Source: Pithys albifrons albifrons (lineage: Eukaryota > Chordata > Aves > Passeriformes > Thamnophilidae). Taken from it: a DNA stretch of 64,000 nucleotides. This document shows, in pieces, positions 1-13,273 of this stretch. The notes under the pieces are model-generated. The model saw only the letters and a list, made by a program, of their open reading frames with translations, searched no databases and was not told where the DNA came from. Each line of letters starts with the position of its first letter. Position 1 is the first letter of the stretch. The stretch is taken from assembly GCF_047495875.1 (NCBI RefSeq), contig NC_092462.1, forward strand, positions 40,771,669 to 40,835,668. The letters run 5' to 3'. Both the position numbers and the translations under genes were made by a program.

Positions 1-1178
1 TGTCAAAATCTCTTATTTTACTTCAAAATGAAGTTGCTGCTACTCATTGATGCCTGCCAGTTTGAGGGGTGGTGATGATAGTGTTATGTTGGGGGTTTTT
101 TATTTGTTTGTTTTTAAAAGCAAATCATTGAATGCAGCAGTAATTGCCATTTGATTTTGTTTTAAAGGCTACAAATAATAAGATTTTGAACTAATAATTT
201 GTACCATTGAAAAGGAGAAAGGATTATAAGGGATCTCATCATTAGCTGTAGTTCCTAATGTCAAATCCTACTGTGTCTGGACTTCAGCTAAATGTAGCAG
301 GGTAGTTTATGATACATTAACTGGAGTGAGGCACATCGATACTGTATCCTATTAGCAAAACGAGAAACATAAATCAGCTGCTACACGGAAAATAACCAGT
401 TTCCTTTGAATAAACATCAGGAAATTAACACTGGATTTGACATGTCAGACCTGTTTCAAGTGGCTTGCAAAATGTTAGTGGATATTTTTGCTGTTTTCTT
501 CTTAATTATGTGTTTAGCTTAAAAAAAAAAAAGAAAAATCAATAAAGCCACAAAGCTAATTACCTTCAGGCTTCTGACACACTGGCAAATATTTTAGAGT
601 GTTGTTTACATTCTAGTGGAAACTTGATTTTAGACTTACTGTTCAAAAAGACTGTCTGTAAAATAATCTACTAATATTTTACTAGAGAAGTTAGGTTGTC
701 ATCAGTGACTTTTTGCAGCCTCAGTTTCAATGGGAACATCTGGCTCTTTTCCAATAATCAATATGATCTCTTGAGTTCAGTTTCAAAAATCAGTTGCAGA
801 GAGTAACAATTAGGGATTAGTAATAGATTTTATAAAAAGCAATTATGTCATTAACAAATTATCAAGTTATCAAGCTGTCTTACAGAGATAATACAGAAAA
901 AGCTGAAAGCTGTTCATTGTACAGAAAAAGAGATGTGTCTATGATAAGAAGAACATGTTATTAATTAAAGGGAGCTATACAGAATTAACCTTTAGAGCTT
1001 TAATGATGCTGGGAGTCAAATACTGAATTTAATAATGAATTTTAAAACCAAGACATAAAAATCACATTTTTTTTTACCTCAGCAAGGGTTTAGGTGGACT
1101 GCATGAACCCAAATATAGCATTTTTGTATTGCAAACCTCTGGATTGCTATTACCTGGCAATTATTATTATAGAAACTG
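1..1178. other. Unique AT-rich non-coding sequence
   Basis: I see no gene, RNA or recognisable transposon here. The stretch at about 290-470 is less AT-monotonous than its surroundings and contains several compact motif-like words, such as an E-box CAGCTG near 376. It could be a conserved non-coding element, but nothing in a single sequence can show that. Confidence 0.5.
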
Positions 1179-1403
1179 ATACACAGGAAGTTCCACCTGA
1201 ACATGAGGAAGAACTTCTTTACTGTGCACATAACTGTACACTAGAACAGATTGCCCAGAGATGTCGTGGAGTCTCCCTCACTGGAGTTATTCAAGAACCT
1301 TCTGTATGGAATGTTGTGCAACATGCTCTAGGATAATCCTGCTTGAGGAGGGAGGTTGGACTACATGACCCACTGTGGTCCTTTCCCATTCTGTGATTAT
1401 TCT
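1179..1403 (+). repeat. CR1 LINE, 3' untranslated end
   Basis: The segment follows the familiar CR1 3' end in order. It opens with an 'acacaggaagttccacctga' block, then 'gaacagattgcccagagatg' and 'gtggagtctccctcactgga'. It closes with 'ggttggactacatgaccca' and a degenerate terminal octamer (ATTCTGTGATTATTCT). The copy is 5'-truncated and contains no ORF2. The small open frame starting at 1094 runs through it by chance. Confidence 0.9.
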
Positions 1404-4400
1404 TTACAGTCAGGTATCTTCTGTGGAGTTGTAGATTCTGAGCTGGGGGCTACTTATCTGTGTTGCAAAAAAGAGTGTTCAGATTCTGTATTGGGATTTT
1501 ATGTGGTTGATGGATCATGAGATATCTTTGGGTTTTCATTCATGATAGTATAGTGACTCTTGGATGACTTAGGAAGTCTGGTTGTCTTGGGGGAGAAGTG
1601 TTACCCAGTGGCACATTTTAACTGAGATTTTACTGTGTCTTTTCATCTTCTGTTTCTCAATTATTCATGAATCTGTCTCAAACCAGCTAAAAACCTGGAT
1701 ATGGTGCTCACCAAGGAGATAGAATCTGGATTTGTCTTTCAGTTCCAGCAAGGATTTGAATTTTCTCTTCCACATTGAGTAATGCTCCAGCTGCTGTTTT
1801 AAAGGTCAGCACCTCACTAGAAGTACCCCCATTGTAAATGAGGAAAATAAGCCCTGTTCAGTTCTTTAAAAGACAACAGTAGAGGTGTGCTAGCATTTGA
1901 GAGATTAGGTCCGAAATGATTAAATACATCTCCCTGAATAACACTGTTAAGATGCAGGAGTTGCAGATGGTCTCTGTCCTGAAAACTATCCTCTGGGCTA
2001 TCCTCAGTGGCTCTTCTTCAGGAAGCTTTTTCCATCCTTACTCTGCATTCTGTCCAAAAGTCTTCAGCCTTCCTACTTGCAAGTGAACAGAAGTAGCTTT
2101 TTAAACTTTTGGAATACATCCTTAGTGGTACTGTTGGATCTGTTTCCCAATGTAATTATTAAATTGTGATAATTTTTTTAAAGATAGAGATCAAGTGGAA
2201 AATTTTCTCAACTATTTTAAATGCCACAAACAAAATTTCCTGACTCATTTTACTTTGATATCTAATTGAGATGTTGGTAACAGTTTAGAAGCAGGAAAAT
2301 CTCCCTTTTCCTGTTTCAACGGGAAATTTTAATGTTTGATTTTTCTGACTAGTTTGCTTGTTTTTCAGAAATATGAAAAATTCTGTGCCATTTGTTTGTT
2401 TTTTCCAGTTGATTAGTTATGCTACTAATAAATAAACAGAGAAAGAACTACTTCTTTGATCCAGGCTGAAACAGGCTACATATTATTATATAGGAAAATT
2501 CTCTTTTTCTTTACTTTTTAGGGTGTAAACTGCAAAGATATACAAAATAATATAACAAATATGCAAAGAAATTTGGGAAAAAGCCCTGGAAAACTTACCT
2601 GTTCTTCATACAATGCAAGAGATATGATACAACATTTTAACTTGACTGTTGTGGAGTAAGATATCAGGGTTAGACTAAGTAGAATTGACTAAAACGGTGT
2701 GTATTTGCTCTGCAGATTCATGCACTATAATGAGCATGAGAGGTTCTTCAGTCTCTATCAACAGTAAATATTGGTTTCAGATACAGTATGGAAAAATAAA
2801 TCATGCTGTCTTAAGCTTTGTAATAGAATTCACATGAAGATAAAGGGAGAAGGAAATGAGCCTGATGTCATCTATGCCATGAGATACTCCAGTTCCTAGC
2901 CCAGGACTGTACACAAAGGAGGAGAAGGGAAAATAGGAAATTCCATTTAAGGTGTTAAAGGAATAAGATGTTGAAAATATCTGGTCTAAATGGCTAACAC
3001 TGTTTAAGCAACTGACTCAGGAATGTTTTCTCTAAGAATTTTGCAAAATACATCAAAGGTTGGGTAAATTACAGGGGCAAGTTAGAGAATGGCTGAGCTG
3101 CTGATTCTTACAGCTACATCTAAGTTCAAAAAATGTTCATTTGCTCATCTTTATACTTTTGAAACTTTGTTTCATTATCAAATGTCATGTAATCCATGGA
3201 GTAACAGAATAATTAATTACATAACAGTTCCTGTGGATTTGACAATACTTACAATTCAGTTTTAGAGTAGCTGAAGCAGATTGCTGAGATTTGAAAGACT
3301 AAAGGTATCCATGGCACAACCAGATGCTTCTCTACTGAACTTCATTACTCTTAATTCTAAGATCTGGTAATACCACGCAGTAAAGGAAGGAGAAATTGCC
3401 TAAATGAGACTATCATGGGGATAATTCTGCAGTGTACTCAAGAACACTGTAATTCTTGTCCCGTGCCCAGATTCCCTATAAGCAAATACTACTTTGCAGT
3501 TTTTTATTTCTGCCTTTCCTATTTCTAATTCTACTAAATTCCATAGCACTAGATATAGGATCTTATGGATGCTTTTACTAACCACTGCATTTTAAAAATT
3601 TTTTCTTACTTGTTTTTTTTCCTTACTTTTAGAAATGTTATTCTTACTTATAATCTTAATACATTAGAACTACTAATAATTTTCCAGTAATAGCTTATGT
3701 GTGTTCTTTAGGTATTGTAAATAATTCATTTATCCAAATATACGTTGCAGCTAATGTGACAAGTATGTATTAACTTTGGAGAGCATTAAGGCTACTTAAT
3801 CTTTGAGTGGCATAAATATGGACCTAATTAGCACAATTTTCATCCATTTCATAATTCCAAAAATGTGATCATTCATCTGGAAGCATATTTGACAGAAACT
3901 CCATAGTCATGAAGGTAAAAGCTTGCAAGATCACCCAGTAGGATGGAGAAGCTGTCATTCTCTCATCAGTGCTGTTGAATGCTAATGTCAAGGTCAGAAG
4001 AGTGTAATTTTAGGCTGCCAAAATATTGTTGAATTTGACGGGCTAGCAATGTTTAAAAAGAAAGTAACAACATAAAAATTTATATAAACTTTGATACGAT
4101 AGCTACAAAGTTTCAGGTGCTCCCCCACTGCCAATGTTCTGAGTTGCTGCTTTGATTGACACTTGTGTATGTTTTTTCTAATTCTAACATTCGTTCTAAG
4201 GATCATCCTTGTCTGGCAACACAAAAATTACAACTGCTACATAGTTTACAAATTTTGCATGTTATTTAAATGCTGATGTGGGTGACTTTGTGTTCAAAAT
4301 ATATTACAATTAGAGCAAAGGATTTGAAAGTAAAAATATCTGAATGCTTATTTTAGCCATAAAAATTTTCATGTATAATAAAATTATAGTTTGTCTTTAC

Positions 4401-4479
4401 TCACTTTTCATTTACATAACATGATCATGCTAAATGGGGACTCTAACTGCTGACTTCATCTAGCTAATAAGCACATATA
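1404..4479. other. Unique AT-rich non-coding sequence
   Basis: No gene or identifiable repeat is visible in these roughly 3 kb. The minus-strand open frames at 3400-3585 and 3994-4224 are short, have no recognisable domain and lie in ordinary AT-rich sequence, so they are treated as chance frames. Confidence 0.5.
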
Positions 4480-4802
4480 GACAAGATGGAGCCAGGCTGT
4501 TCTCAGAGTATCTTCTGAATCATAAAAGAATGAGAGGCAAAGACCACAGATTTCAACAAGGCACATTTCTACTAAAAGTTAGGAGAAAACAGTTTCATAG
4601 TGAGGATGGTTAAGCATTGAAAGAGGCTGTCCAGAGATGCTGTTAAGGTTTTATCCTTGGAGATACTCAGAACTCAGTTTAGTGTTTGCTCGCAAGGTGT
4701 CCTAGGCAACAATACCTAAGCTGTCTCTGCTTTGCCTCGGCAGTTTTACCTAGATGACCTCCAGACTTCCCTTCTTCCTTCCAGCCTCTGGTATTGCATG
4801 AC
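4480..4802 (+). repeat. CR1 LINE, 3' untranslated end (diverged)
   Basis: A CR1 3' end can be followed from 'acaagatggagccaggctgt' through 'gaatgagaggcaaagacca', 'gaggctgtccagagatgctg' and 'atccttggagatactcaga' to 'tagatgacctccagacttcc'. It is clearly more diverged than the copy at 1.2 kb, and the terminal octamers are nearly lost. The copy is 5'-truncated and has no coding part. Confidence 0.8.
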
Positions 4803-7800
4803 TTTCTTATTTCCATAAAACTGTTCTTTATGTAATTTATGCAAGATTTTTAAAGAGTATAATTTTGAAAATCCTTGGATGCTTTTGTAATTCTTAGGTT
4901 GTAAAAGACATTTAGGGACTTCAAAGTCATCCCTTTTGTGAAAGAGTAAATCTTTTCCATGTCATCTTTCAGGAAGTTGAGCTTTAGTTCACAAGTTGGC
5001 ACTACGTTCTTGCTTCTACTTGCAGCTACTCTTTAATAATGGCTTCACTTCCTCCTCTATCCAAAAAGAAGAGTTCCCAAGTGAATGAGTTATACCTAAT
5101 TGATACTGGTTTAGAACTTTCAGTTTTTTACATAATTATAACATAAATTTCATTGCTGAACTTTTTTAACACAGAAGTTCTAGGAAAATAAAATAAAATA
5201 AAATAAAGCAGCCTCCTATTTTCATATCAAGTAGATAACTTTTTTGGTTTTGATTGATTTTACATTACATGAATATGTCAATGAGCACTGGAAAAAAATA
5301 CCTCAGTAGGATTGTTTTCCAGATCCAGATACATCTTTGAAAAATGTCTAAAATGACATGTCTGCAGTAAAATATACATGGCCGGATGAACTTTTCTGGT
5401 CTTATCTTGCGCCTCAGTAATTTTAAAACAGAAACCAAAGCCTTTGTTCTGATAAACTAGACGTCTTCCTAAAATGTATTTATTAAATTGAAATATGCAA
5501 AGATTCCAAAGAGCAGGTATACATACAGTGAATGCGTTCTTTTTCTCGTGTGCATGATTAACTTTCATTCATATTAATGGGGTTATGGACATTCTTCAAG
5601 CAGAGAAGACTGTCATTTTTAAAACCTGTCTCTTGAATATTTGGTTTCGTTAAATTTGTCTTGTCTTTCACTACAGTAGGGGAAAATAGTTTTTGGAAGG
5701 CAGTGTTTCTTTTGAGTTTAACTCTTTTATAAAGTCCTTGTCTCTTAATTCACTAGTGAATATTCTGAGAAATTCTTTAGAGCCTTGAGAATGTTTGAGA
5801 AAACAACTATATGACATTTTCATAATTAAAGTATTTTTTAGTGTTATTCTGAATATTGGATAGGCATCAAGGTAATTGTCAATGTGAGCCACCTCTATAA
5901 GAAAAACAAATTCCCACATGATTTTGTGAGACAGTCCCAAAAATATGTTTGTAACAGCCAATGCATATGTGATACTGTTTTCAAATGTAGATAGATGATT
6001 CAATGAGTTGAGGGATAAGAAAACTATCACTCAAAGGACTTAGTTTTGTTGAAAATGTAATAGAATTGCTATATCCATATATTTTAAATTCACAGTATCT
6101 TAATAGGATTCTGTAATTACTTTAAATTCCTTATTTTTTTCAGTAAAGCTCTTCTGTACAAAGAAATTGCTTCATAAAAGCCTGGCACCATGCAGTGGCC
6201 TTTTTCTTAGTTCAAGAATCCTAGCTGATCTGAGAAATAGTGATACTCCAGACTGAGGAATTTATTATAATAATTTAGAATCGTACCTCATTTGTATGAA
6301 TTAAATGCTTTCATTCCTAAAGTGGTTATTAATAAAATAATCTCTGTACTGAATACAAAATAATCAGATTATATGGAATCACTGTAGTGTAATTTCTGAA
6401 ATCTTCCAGCTTGCCTGTGATTTTGGCACTTTATGAATGGCATACTTTTACAGAACATTTGCTAGCTATTGGCTTATACATTTTTATGGTTAAAACCATG
6501 CCCTTGAACTCTGTGCTGCTCATCTGAAATTTATGGCATTTATGCATCTAGTTAGGGGTGCACGTGTGTGTATCTAGTGTTTGTATAAATGCACTTAGTT
6601 TGCGCCATTCATCTATGTTTTCATACATTCAACTCAACTGTATGATTTTGGTTTTCATTCTGGTTTTGGAGATTAACTTGTATAAAAAAAGTTTTCATTA
6701 ATTGCAGTTTGTTTTCAGTAATTGCTGTTACCTGTCTGAAAATCTGAGGTGGTTAAACATACAGTATGGATGATGCACACCATGACCCTTTGGCACAATA
6801 CAACTGGTAGTGGCTGTTTATATGTGCAATAACATTGTGATCAATCTCTGACACTTATTACAGACTTCCTGCTGTTTAGAAATGTGTATTGTAATAGCAT
6901 TTGTATGTTTTCTTTTCCCTTAAGAGTTCAGTATGCTGCTTCACAGGAGCGAAGAAAATTAGAAGTAACATCACAGACACTGTGATAGGAATAAATAAAG
7001 TAGCAATTTGTAAACTCTTCCAGACAGATCTTAACATATAAATGCAGGAGTCTCTATGTAAAGGTACAGTGTGACTATAACTTCAATAGGGATTATGTTT
7101 ATATGTTGTGTGTGTAAAACAGTTATTTTGTTTTATACATTACTGTTTCAGTTGTAAGAACCTGACCTTTTCCTCTCCTAGCTATAACTAGACCACAAGA
7201 GACACCACTTAGTATACTCTTTGAAGATTAAATTAATATCTTTAAATTTTAGGGAGCTGGTTTGCTTCTTTTCCTTTTTAACTGTTTGAGTTGGAAGACT
7301 AAAATTTATTAATCATTTAGTGAAAGATACGTTTCTGAATTTTAATAGGACAATAATGGGTAAAAATGACCAAATTGTCATTGATTTTACCTTTTTAGTG
7401 AGGCAGACAGTGGATACTTTTCAGGGATATGTGAACATGAAAATAACTATAGGGAGCATGCAACCATTTTAACAGTTTAGAAGAACAGAAAAAAACCCCA
7501 AACCCCCACCATATTGTAGTAACAGTACAAATAAAACTACAGGAACCAAGTGTAAAGTCCCAATATTCCATGTAGTATCACCTACTCTTTCTGACATTTC
7601 ACTTAGATACCAAGCTTATTATACGCACTATAGGAAAATATATAACTCATTAATCAAATCTTTTAAATAGAATGAATAATTTCTCTTCTTACTAATAGAC
7701 TCTATCTGAAATCCTGGTAAAATTTGAGTTACTGAAAGCTTCAATGTAATTTTAATGGGTAGAGAATTTAGTTACGTGAAATATAAAGTGGGTGTCTGAG

Positions 7801-8505
7801 GAATATATAATGAATCTATCTGGTTTCATATCCAGTCTGAAATCTGTGAAGTCTGTGGAAAAGGATGGTACAGATGAAGAGCAGCTACAATGTTATACAC
7901 ACTGCTTTTTCATACCTTTTTTGTCTCATAATTGCCCTTTTTTTTTCTCTTTAGTTAACACATTCTTAGAAAGTTATATCTTTTTAAATGTAGAGGAAAT
8001 TTAAAGAGTGTGCATAAAATAACTTTCGAAGGAATTTATGCCAGTATATTTTTTGGTTGTAAATAAGTGTTAAGGCAAAAAAGTTAGCTACTGTAGTTAC
8101 TTATGGTAAATAGACAATACAATTTGAAACTCAATAAGCCTTTTAAGTATAGAAAATGTTTCTATACTAATTGCTTCATGCAATTTATTTCAGTCAGCAT
8201 ATATACTGTGCTCCAGTGAAGTACAAAACCAGCCATTTAGGGAAAACATTTGATACTTTCTCCATCCTAATAGTGTGATTTCAATGTAACTGAAGTTTTA
8301 AAAAAGGCCTAGTTCCATTGCTAAAAAGGAAATTTATATAGCGAGTCTCTTCTTTGGTTTCTCTCTTTTTAATCTCCCTTTGAATGCTGAGTTTCACAAA
8401 ACATCCTAATAATCATGTTGTTGAAACTAAAAATTAAAATCTTTGTAATATGAAGTAATAACTAATGTCTACTAACAAACAATTTTGCTACATGAGTACA
8501 ATCCA
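4803..8505. other. Unique AT-rich non-coding sequence
   Basis: No gene or transposon is recognised. The minus-strand open frames at 5278-5568 (96 codons) and 5671-6030 (119 codons) show no domain, no splice-site context and no family resemblance known to me. A short AAAAT microsatellite lies inside and is listed separately. Confidence 0.5.
5185..5208. repeat. (AAAAT)n microsatellite
   Basis: Nearly perfect tandem AAAAT units run for about 24 bp. No adjoining retrotransposon tail was recognised. Confidence 0.85.
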
Positions 8506-8801
8506 CATAGAATCATAGAACAGAATCATTAAGGTTTGAAAAGACCTCCAAGATCAAGTCCACCCATTAACCTAATACTACCATGCCATCTAAACCATAT
8601 CTCAGAGTGCAATGTCCACTCTTTTTTGACCACTTCCAGGAATGTTGACGATACCATTTTCCTGTGGTATTCCAGTGCTTCAGTACCCTTTTAGTGAAGA
8701 ATTTTTTTCCTAATATCCAACCTCAACCTTCTCTGACTCAACTAGAGGCTGTTTCTCCTTGTCCTATCACTAGTTGTCTAGAATAGGAGACTGACCCCCA
8801 A
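8506..8801 (-). repeat. CR1 LINE, 3' part of a mosaic element
   Basis: Read on the minus strand, this is the 3' end of a CR1 copy. On the plus strand it opens with the reversed terminal octamers ('catagaatcatagaa') and continues through 'cctccaagatcaagtccacc' and 'ttcctaatatccaacctcaa' to 'gagactgaccccca' near 8800. At that point CR1 identity stops and ERVL-like sequence begins. CR1 resumes in the same orientation at about 9188, so the two CR1 pieces are probably parts of one insertion. Confidence 0.88.
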
Positions 8802-9187
8802 TCCCTTATGAGCCAGCTTGAACCTCTTCATCAGCTGCTAGAATCTGCTTCTCTGCTGGTGTCTAGTTGGCCTCAGATCCTCTGTAGCCTGGGCTCCAGA
8901 ATCTGAATGGTTGGCCCTGAGTTTCCCCAGGCACCTTCTGCCACAGGCTCTGGGACAGACCATTCTCACCAGCGATGGTGTAGAGCACATTCTTCACCTC
9001 CCATTTTTTTCTACATGGCACAAGGGCTACCGCATGAGCAATCTCCTGTTTCATCTGTTCAAAGGCTTGTTGCTGTTTGAGACCCCACTGGAAATTGTTC
9101 TTCTTACATGTAAAAAGGTAGAGAGAACTTACAACCTGGCTGTATTCTGGAATGTGCATCCTCCAGTAGTGTACGGCACCTAGGAAA
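8802..9187 (-). pseudogene. ERVL-like endogenous retrovirus pol fragment
   Basis: This minus-strand segment keeps a long open frame resembling the end of RT and the start of the following connection/RNase H part of ERVL-type pol. The visible landmarks are a tyrosine-tryptophan-arginine motif followed by His-Ile-Pro, a Lys-Lys-Asn block, a glutamine-rich 'EQMKQEIAHAVAL' block and a later 'GYRGSEAN' block. The frame breaks at an in-frame TAG just after that last block (near 8864) and can be followed a further 19 or so codons. No LTR, primer-binding site, integrase or protease is present. It is a dead 385-bp piece of pol, inserted between two CR1 pieces with CR1 sequence on both sides. The frame runs into the CR1 piece at about 9188 by coincidence. 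Assignment to ERVL rather than another class rests on overall resemblance and is fairly, not fully, secure. Confidence 0.8.
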
Positions 9188-9430
9188 GCTGGCAATGCTG
9201 GGCCTGATGTCCCCTGGGACACAGTTGGCCCTCCTGGCTGCCAGGGCACTCCTGGCTGACATTCAACTTGCTGTTGACCAGGACCCCCTGGTCCCTTTCC
9301 ACAGCACTGCCTTCCAACATCTTATTCCCCAGTCTGTATGCACATCTTGGGTTGTCCCATTCCATGTGCAGAATCCGGCACTTCCCCGCATTGAACTTCA
9401 TATGGTTGGTGACTGCCCGGTCCTCTAATG
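9188..9430 (-). pseudogene. CR1 ORF2 C-terminal remnant (mosaic element)
   Basis: On the minus strand, codons around 9200-9420 give the C-terminal part of the CR1 ORF2 reverse transcriptase. The typical 'NHMKFN..KC.ILH' block is followed by 'YRLG' and 'GVLVNSKL'. The same region of a longer CR1 copy is seen at 63.12-63.35 kb in this window and matches it closely. The remnant is cut at both sides. The 5' truncation at 9430 lies within ORF2. On the 3' side about 270 bp expected from the 63-kb copy are missing, and the ERVL fragment stands in their place. It cannot encode an active enzyme. Confidence 0.85.
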
Positions 9431-10670
9431 AAAATAACAAAGTGTTTAAATCGAGAATTAATTTATGAACTGAATCACAGAAGTGAATTAGGCCTATTTC
9501 ATTCAGTGAAAAAGCTATTAAAATAGCCAGCTCATGTGTTGAAGGGGAAGGCAAATCTCACTTGAACCTGCATCTCCTCTTCTTTCCTGCAAGTACCTTT
9601 GTAACACCTTGAGACATTTCCTTTGTTGGTGTATTTCCACTATCAATCCAATATATAAATATTCATTACCATAATAATTAGAACCTTGGTGTCCCATGTA
9701 AATTGCTTGAACAAACAGAGAATAGAATAATTTTTAGTGTCTCTGGATCATTGAGTATATGAATATTTATTGAAAGTAGTAAAAAGTTTCATCAGGAGAG
9801 ACAGAAACATGCTTTACAACAAACTGCCTACAATAAAATAGATATGAGAGTTCCTGGGAAATGGAGGTTAAATTGCCTTCAGGTAAAACTGAAATGTAAA
9901 GGTGAGATTACCATATAATTGATGATTGTTCAAAGAAATTTGTTATTAACCCCAAAGTGAGGAACATGTCAATGGTATGTCTGTTTTTCTCCTTGTTTCT
10001 GTGGTTGGTATCTATGTTAGAGTTTACCATGTCAATAAAAGAAATTAGAAAAAAAGTGTTCATTTGATATTCTTTCAGATGTCAGTCACTGATGAAGTAG
10101 GTGGAAAAACATTTTCACAGTTCCTTAGTCTCATTTTTGCTAATAGATATTGGCTTCTCTCATTCTTTGTAGGGAGTATTCTTCTTCTGAGTGAAAAACA
10201 GCATATATTAAGTTGGAAAACTTTGGGTAACAGGTAACAGAAGGCATCTTATATATTGTCACAGCACTGGAAACTTCTAAACAGAATTGATTTTAACATC
10301 AAATGCCCTTTCAAAACTAGAGAGATTGTTATCAGACCATTTTTATTCTAGCATTGTCACCCACAACATTATTTAACAGAGTTTAGGCTGGTTGTGTTGG
10401 CAGGAAACTTCATAAAGTAGTTTGGGTTATTTTTAAAGTGTTTTACACCAACATAAGATCACATATATCAAAGTGTTTTACTTTATTATGGACCCTTATA
10501 ATTTTTGGTTTGAGTTATAGATGGAACTTGGTATAGCCCTTTGAAGATGAAGAAATCCCCACAAGTATGCTCTTGATCAACAATACATCAAGGAGACTCA
10601 AAGAAGGAAAAAGACAAGGCAACAAAGACTATTTTGTATTTGTTAAGATATGTATTGCACTTTTTTCCTT

Positions 10671-10688
10671 TATATATATACACACACA
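10671..10688. repeat. (TA)n(CA)n compound microsatellite
   Basis: Five TA units are followed directly by four CA units. This is a short compound dinucleotide tract. Confidence 0.8.
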
Positions 10689-13256
10689 GTAATTGGAAAG
10701 ATGACTTCTAAGAGCTTATGGGTCATACCTGAAAGCAGTGGTTGCAACTAAGTTGCAAATCTGGCAAGGTCTTTCCTTTGACAGGAAGAGAGATTTTTCC
10801 CTAAAAAATAAAATAACAGCAATAAAAAAAAGAGTAAAACTATGAGTAATTACAGAGAAACATTCAAAAGCACTCTTAAAATCCTAGGGGAGAAAAAGAT
10901 CTGTAAAGATGATTAATGGTTATCAGCCATAAAATAAGTGTTTTTAAGCTCTGTCAACTTTGCTTTTCTAATGAGGACTTAACTGCTCCTGAACTAAAGC
11001 CTTTTTGCAAGCTGTGTTTTGTATTTCATTTAATCAATGTTTTGTATAGACACAGTCACCATCATCATAACCTTTCAGTTCTTGTGTTTTGGCATCTCAC
11101 AGATTTTGTGTGCAAGTTTGGGGCTCAAGGGAAGCACATTTAACTGAAATGTCCAAGTACAATTTGATGTGTGACGCAGGGTTATAGAACTCCTCTCAGA
11201 CTTGCTTATTGTTGCAAAGAGAGCCTTTGTAATTACTAGGGGATTATGGCATACTATAAAAGACCCTGAAAGCAGCTTTCTTGCTGATCAGGAATGTGTT
11301 CTGCAAACTCTGAAACAATCAGCTAGAGTAGTGAAGCAGAAGGAAGCAGAAGTATATTAAAATGTGAAGAGTTCACTGAAAAGGTCCTGTTAGAAACATC
11401 TAATTAAAGAAATAAAAACTGGCATTAAAGATTGTGAAAGTGTCTCGTTTTGGTAAGAAAAAAAACTTATTAGGACTGAAAATGAGATGACAACGTAAGT
11501 ACAATGGCTTCTTCCTCTTTCTCAGCAACAAAAGTAACAAAATTTGAGTTTTTATTACATACATATGAATAATTGAATGGAAGCTGATTGTCATGGTAAT
11601 CACCTGAATTAAAATGCAAGATTAATAGACCAAGAACCCAGGAACAATGTAGCAATTTTTTAATATAAATATTGGTGGAAAATTTTGTATAAGATTATGG
11701 TGCAATGTAGTACCAAACTACTTATTTTATTAACTTCTTAATTAGTTTCTTATCTAATTATTTTTTAGTCATGAAGAATTACTGCATGGTTTCTGAACTA
11801 ATTTCTAAACAAAAGAAGTCTGCTTATTGTTGTACTGAACCATAAATTTTTGCTTTCTCCTTTTCTATTTCAAGCTTTGCTTTGTCTGTTAAAAATAGTC
11901 TGTGTAATTTTTGTCAATACAACTTTTGTTCATGGGTGGTTCTTAAATTTCTGGTAAAATCTTGTGCTCAATCCTGATTATGGAGGATTCAGCTCTAAAC
12001 TTCCTATTCTATGATAGAAGCTGCATTATTTTGCATTGAGTTTTCCATTAATACTTTCTCTTGAGTGATGCTACAATTATAGGAAGTTAAGGTGAATTCT
12101 CATTCAGTAGTGAGCAGTTTGAATTTTTTCCTACAACTTAATCCATAATATATTTTTAAAAAAATATGAAACCCAATTGGCAATATTATTCTTTCATGAA
12201 ATATTTTTTGTATAGTTGAAAGGCAAAATTCTAAAAATGTGTGAGCTTATCATTTATGTGAAGGCACCTCTAGACCACTATATGTTTATCAGTGGCCTGG
12301 TACAATAGGCAGTATAATCCAAGTAACAATTTCCAGTATTATTGATACTGAGACCTTTTTCACCTGTCAGTCATAATACCTACTGTTTCTCGTTGAATAG
12401 TTATCCCATGAGTATATCTGAGATAAAAACACCATAAATTTTATTAGCATACACCTGTTATCAATAATTCTTCATTTCTAATTACAGATCAAAAATATTC
12501 TCATAAACCAGATTTATATTAAGATGATTTTATTTTTATTGGAGTTGGTTAGAAATTAGGAACTTCCAGCACTTTCTTCTCCCTCTCTCAAGAAATTTGA
12601 TTTGAAAAAATGCATTAAGTTCCTTAACTGGAAAAGATGTTTCCCTTTTTTGGGAATGCTAGGAGGAGAATGGAACATGGGAATCATAAAAAGTTAGACT
12701 TCCAATGAGAAGCAAAAATAATGCAAATGAGCATGTTCATTGGCAAAAAAGCTACTTTGAAAAAAGTATAATTTACACTTGTTATTAGCAGGCAAATTTA
12801 AAAAAGATTATATTATTTTTGCATGCACTCATTTTATGGATAAAATTGCTGTATGAAGAAGCAGCATATTCTTACATTCTTGTCAAGAAAGAAGTAACGA
12901 CTTGGTGTGCTTTGTAGAGATGCAGACCAGCAGGCAATGATACTGTATAGCATGGGCCTTAGAATGAATATTTCTGAATATGTAACATTTATATATTGAG
13001 CAAATTAAATTATTGCAGTAGTTGTATTAAGCTGAAAATGTTTCTTTATTCAAAGCCATTCTTTGTTTTTAGCTTAACATTTCAACTTCATCAGCCTTTT
13101 GCTGTCGAAACCCACTTTCTTTTTGAAAGATTTAAAACACAGTTAACTTGTCATTGATATCCCTGGAGTTTCTGAATGCTGTCAGAAAAACATGAAGGTT
13201 TTAGGAAAGAAATAGTGACAATGAAAGAAAAATAAGATTTAGATCCTGTAAGTTAA

Positions 13257-13273
13257 TTTTTTTTTTTTTTTTT
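13257..13273. repeat. Poly-T tract (17 T)
   Basis: An uninterrupted run of 17 thymines. No retrotransposon body was recognised on its left to make it an A-tail of a minus-strand insertion. Confidence 0.85.

Noticed and set aside
1094..1336. An 80-codon plus-strand open frame
   Set aside because: Its second half is CR1 3' untranslated sequence; it is a chance reading.
5671..6030. A 119-codon minus-strand open frame
   Set aside because: No recognisable motif and no gene context; probably chance.
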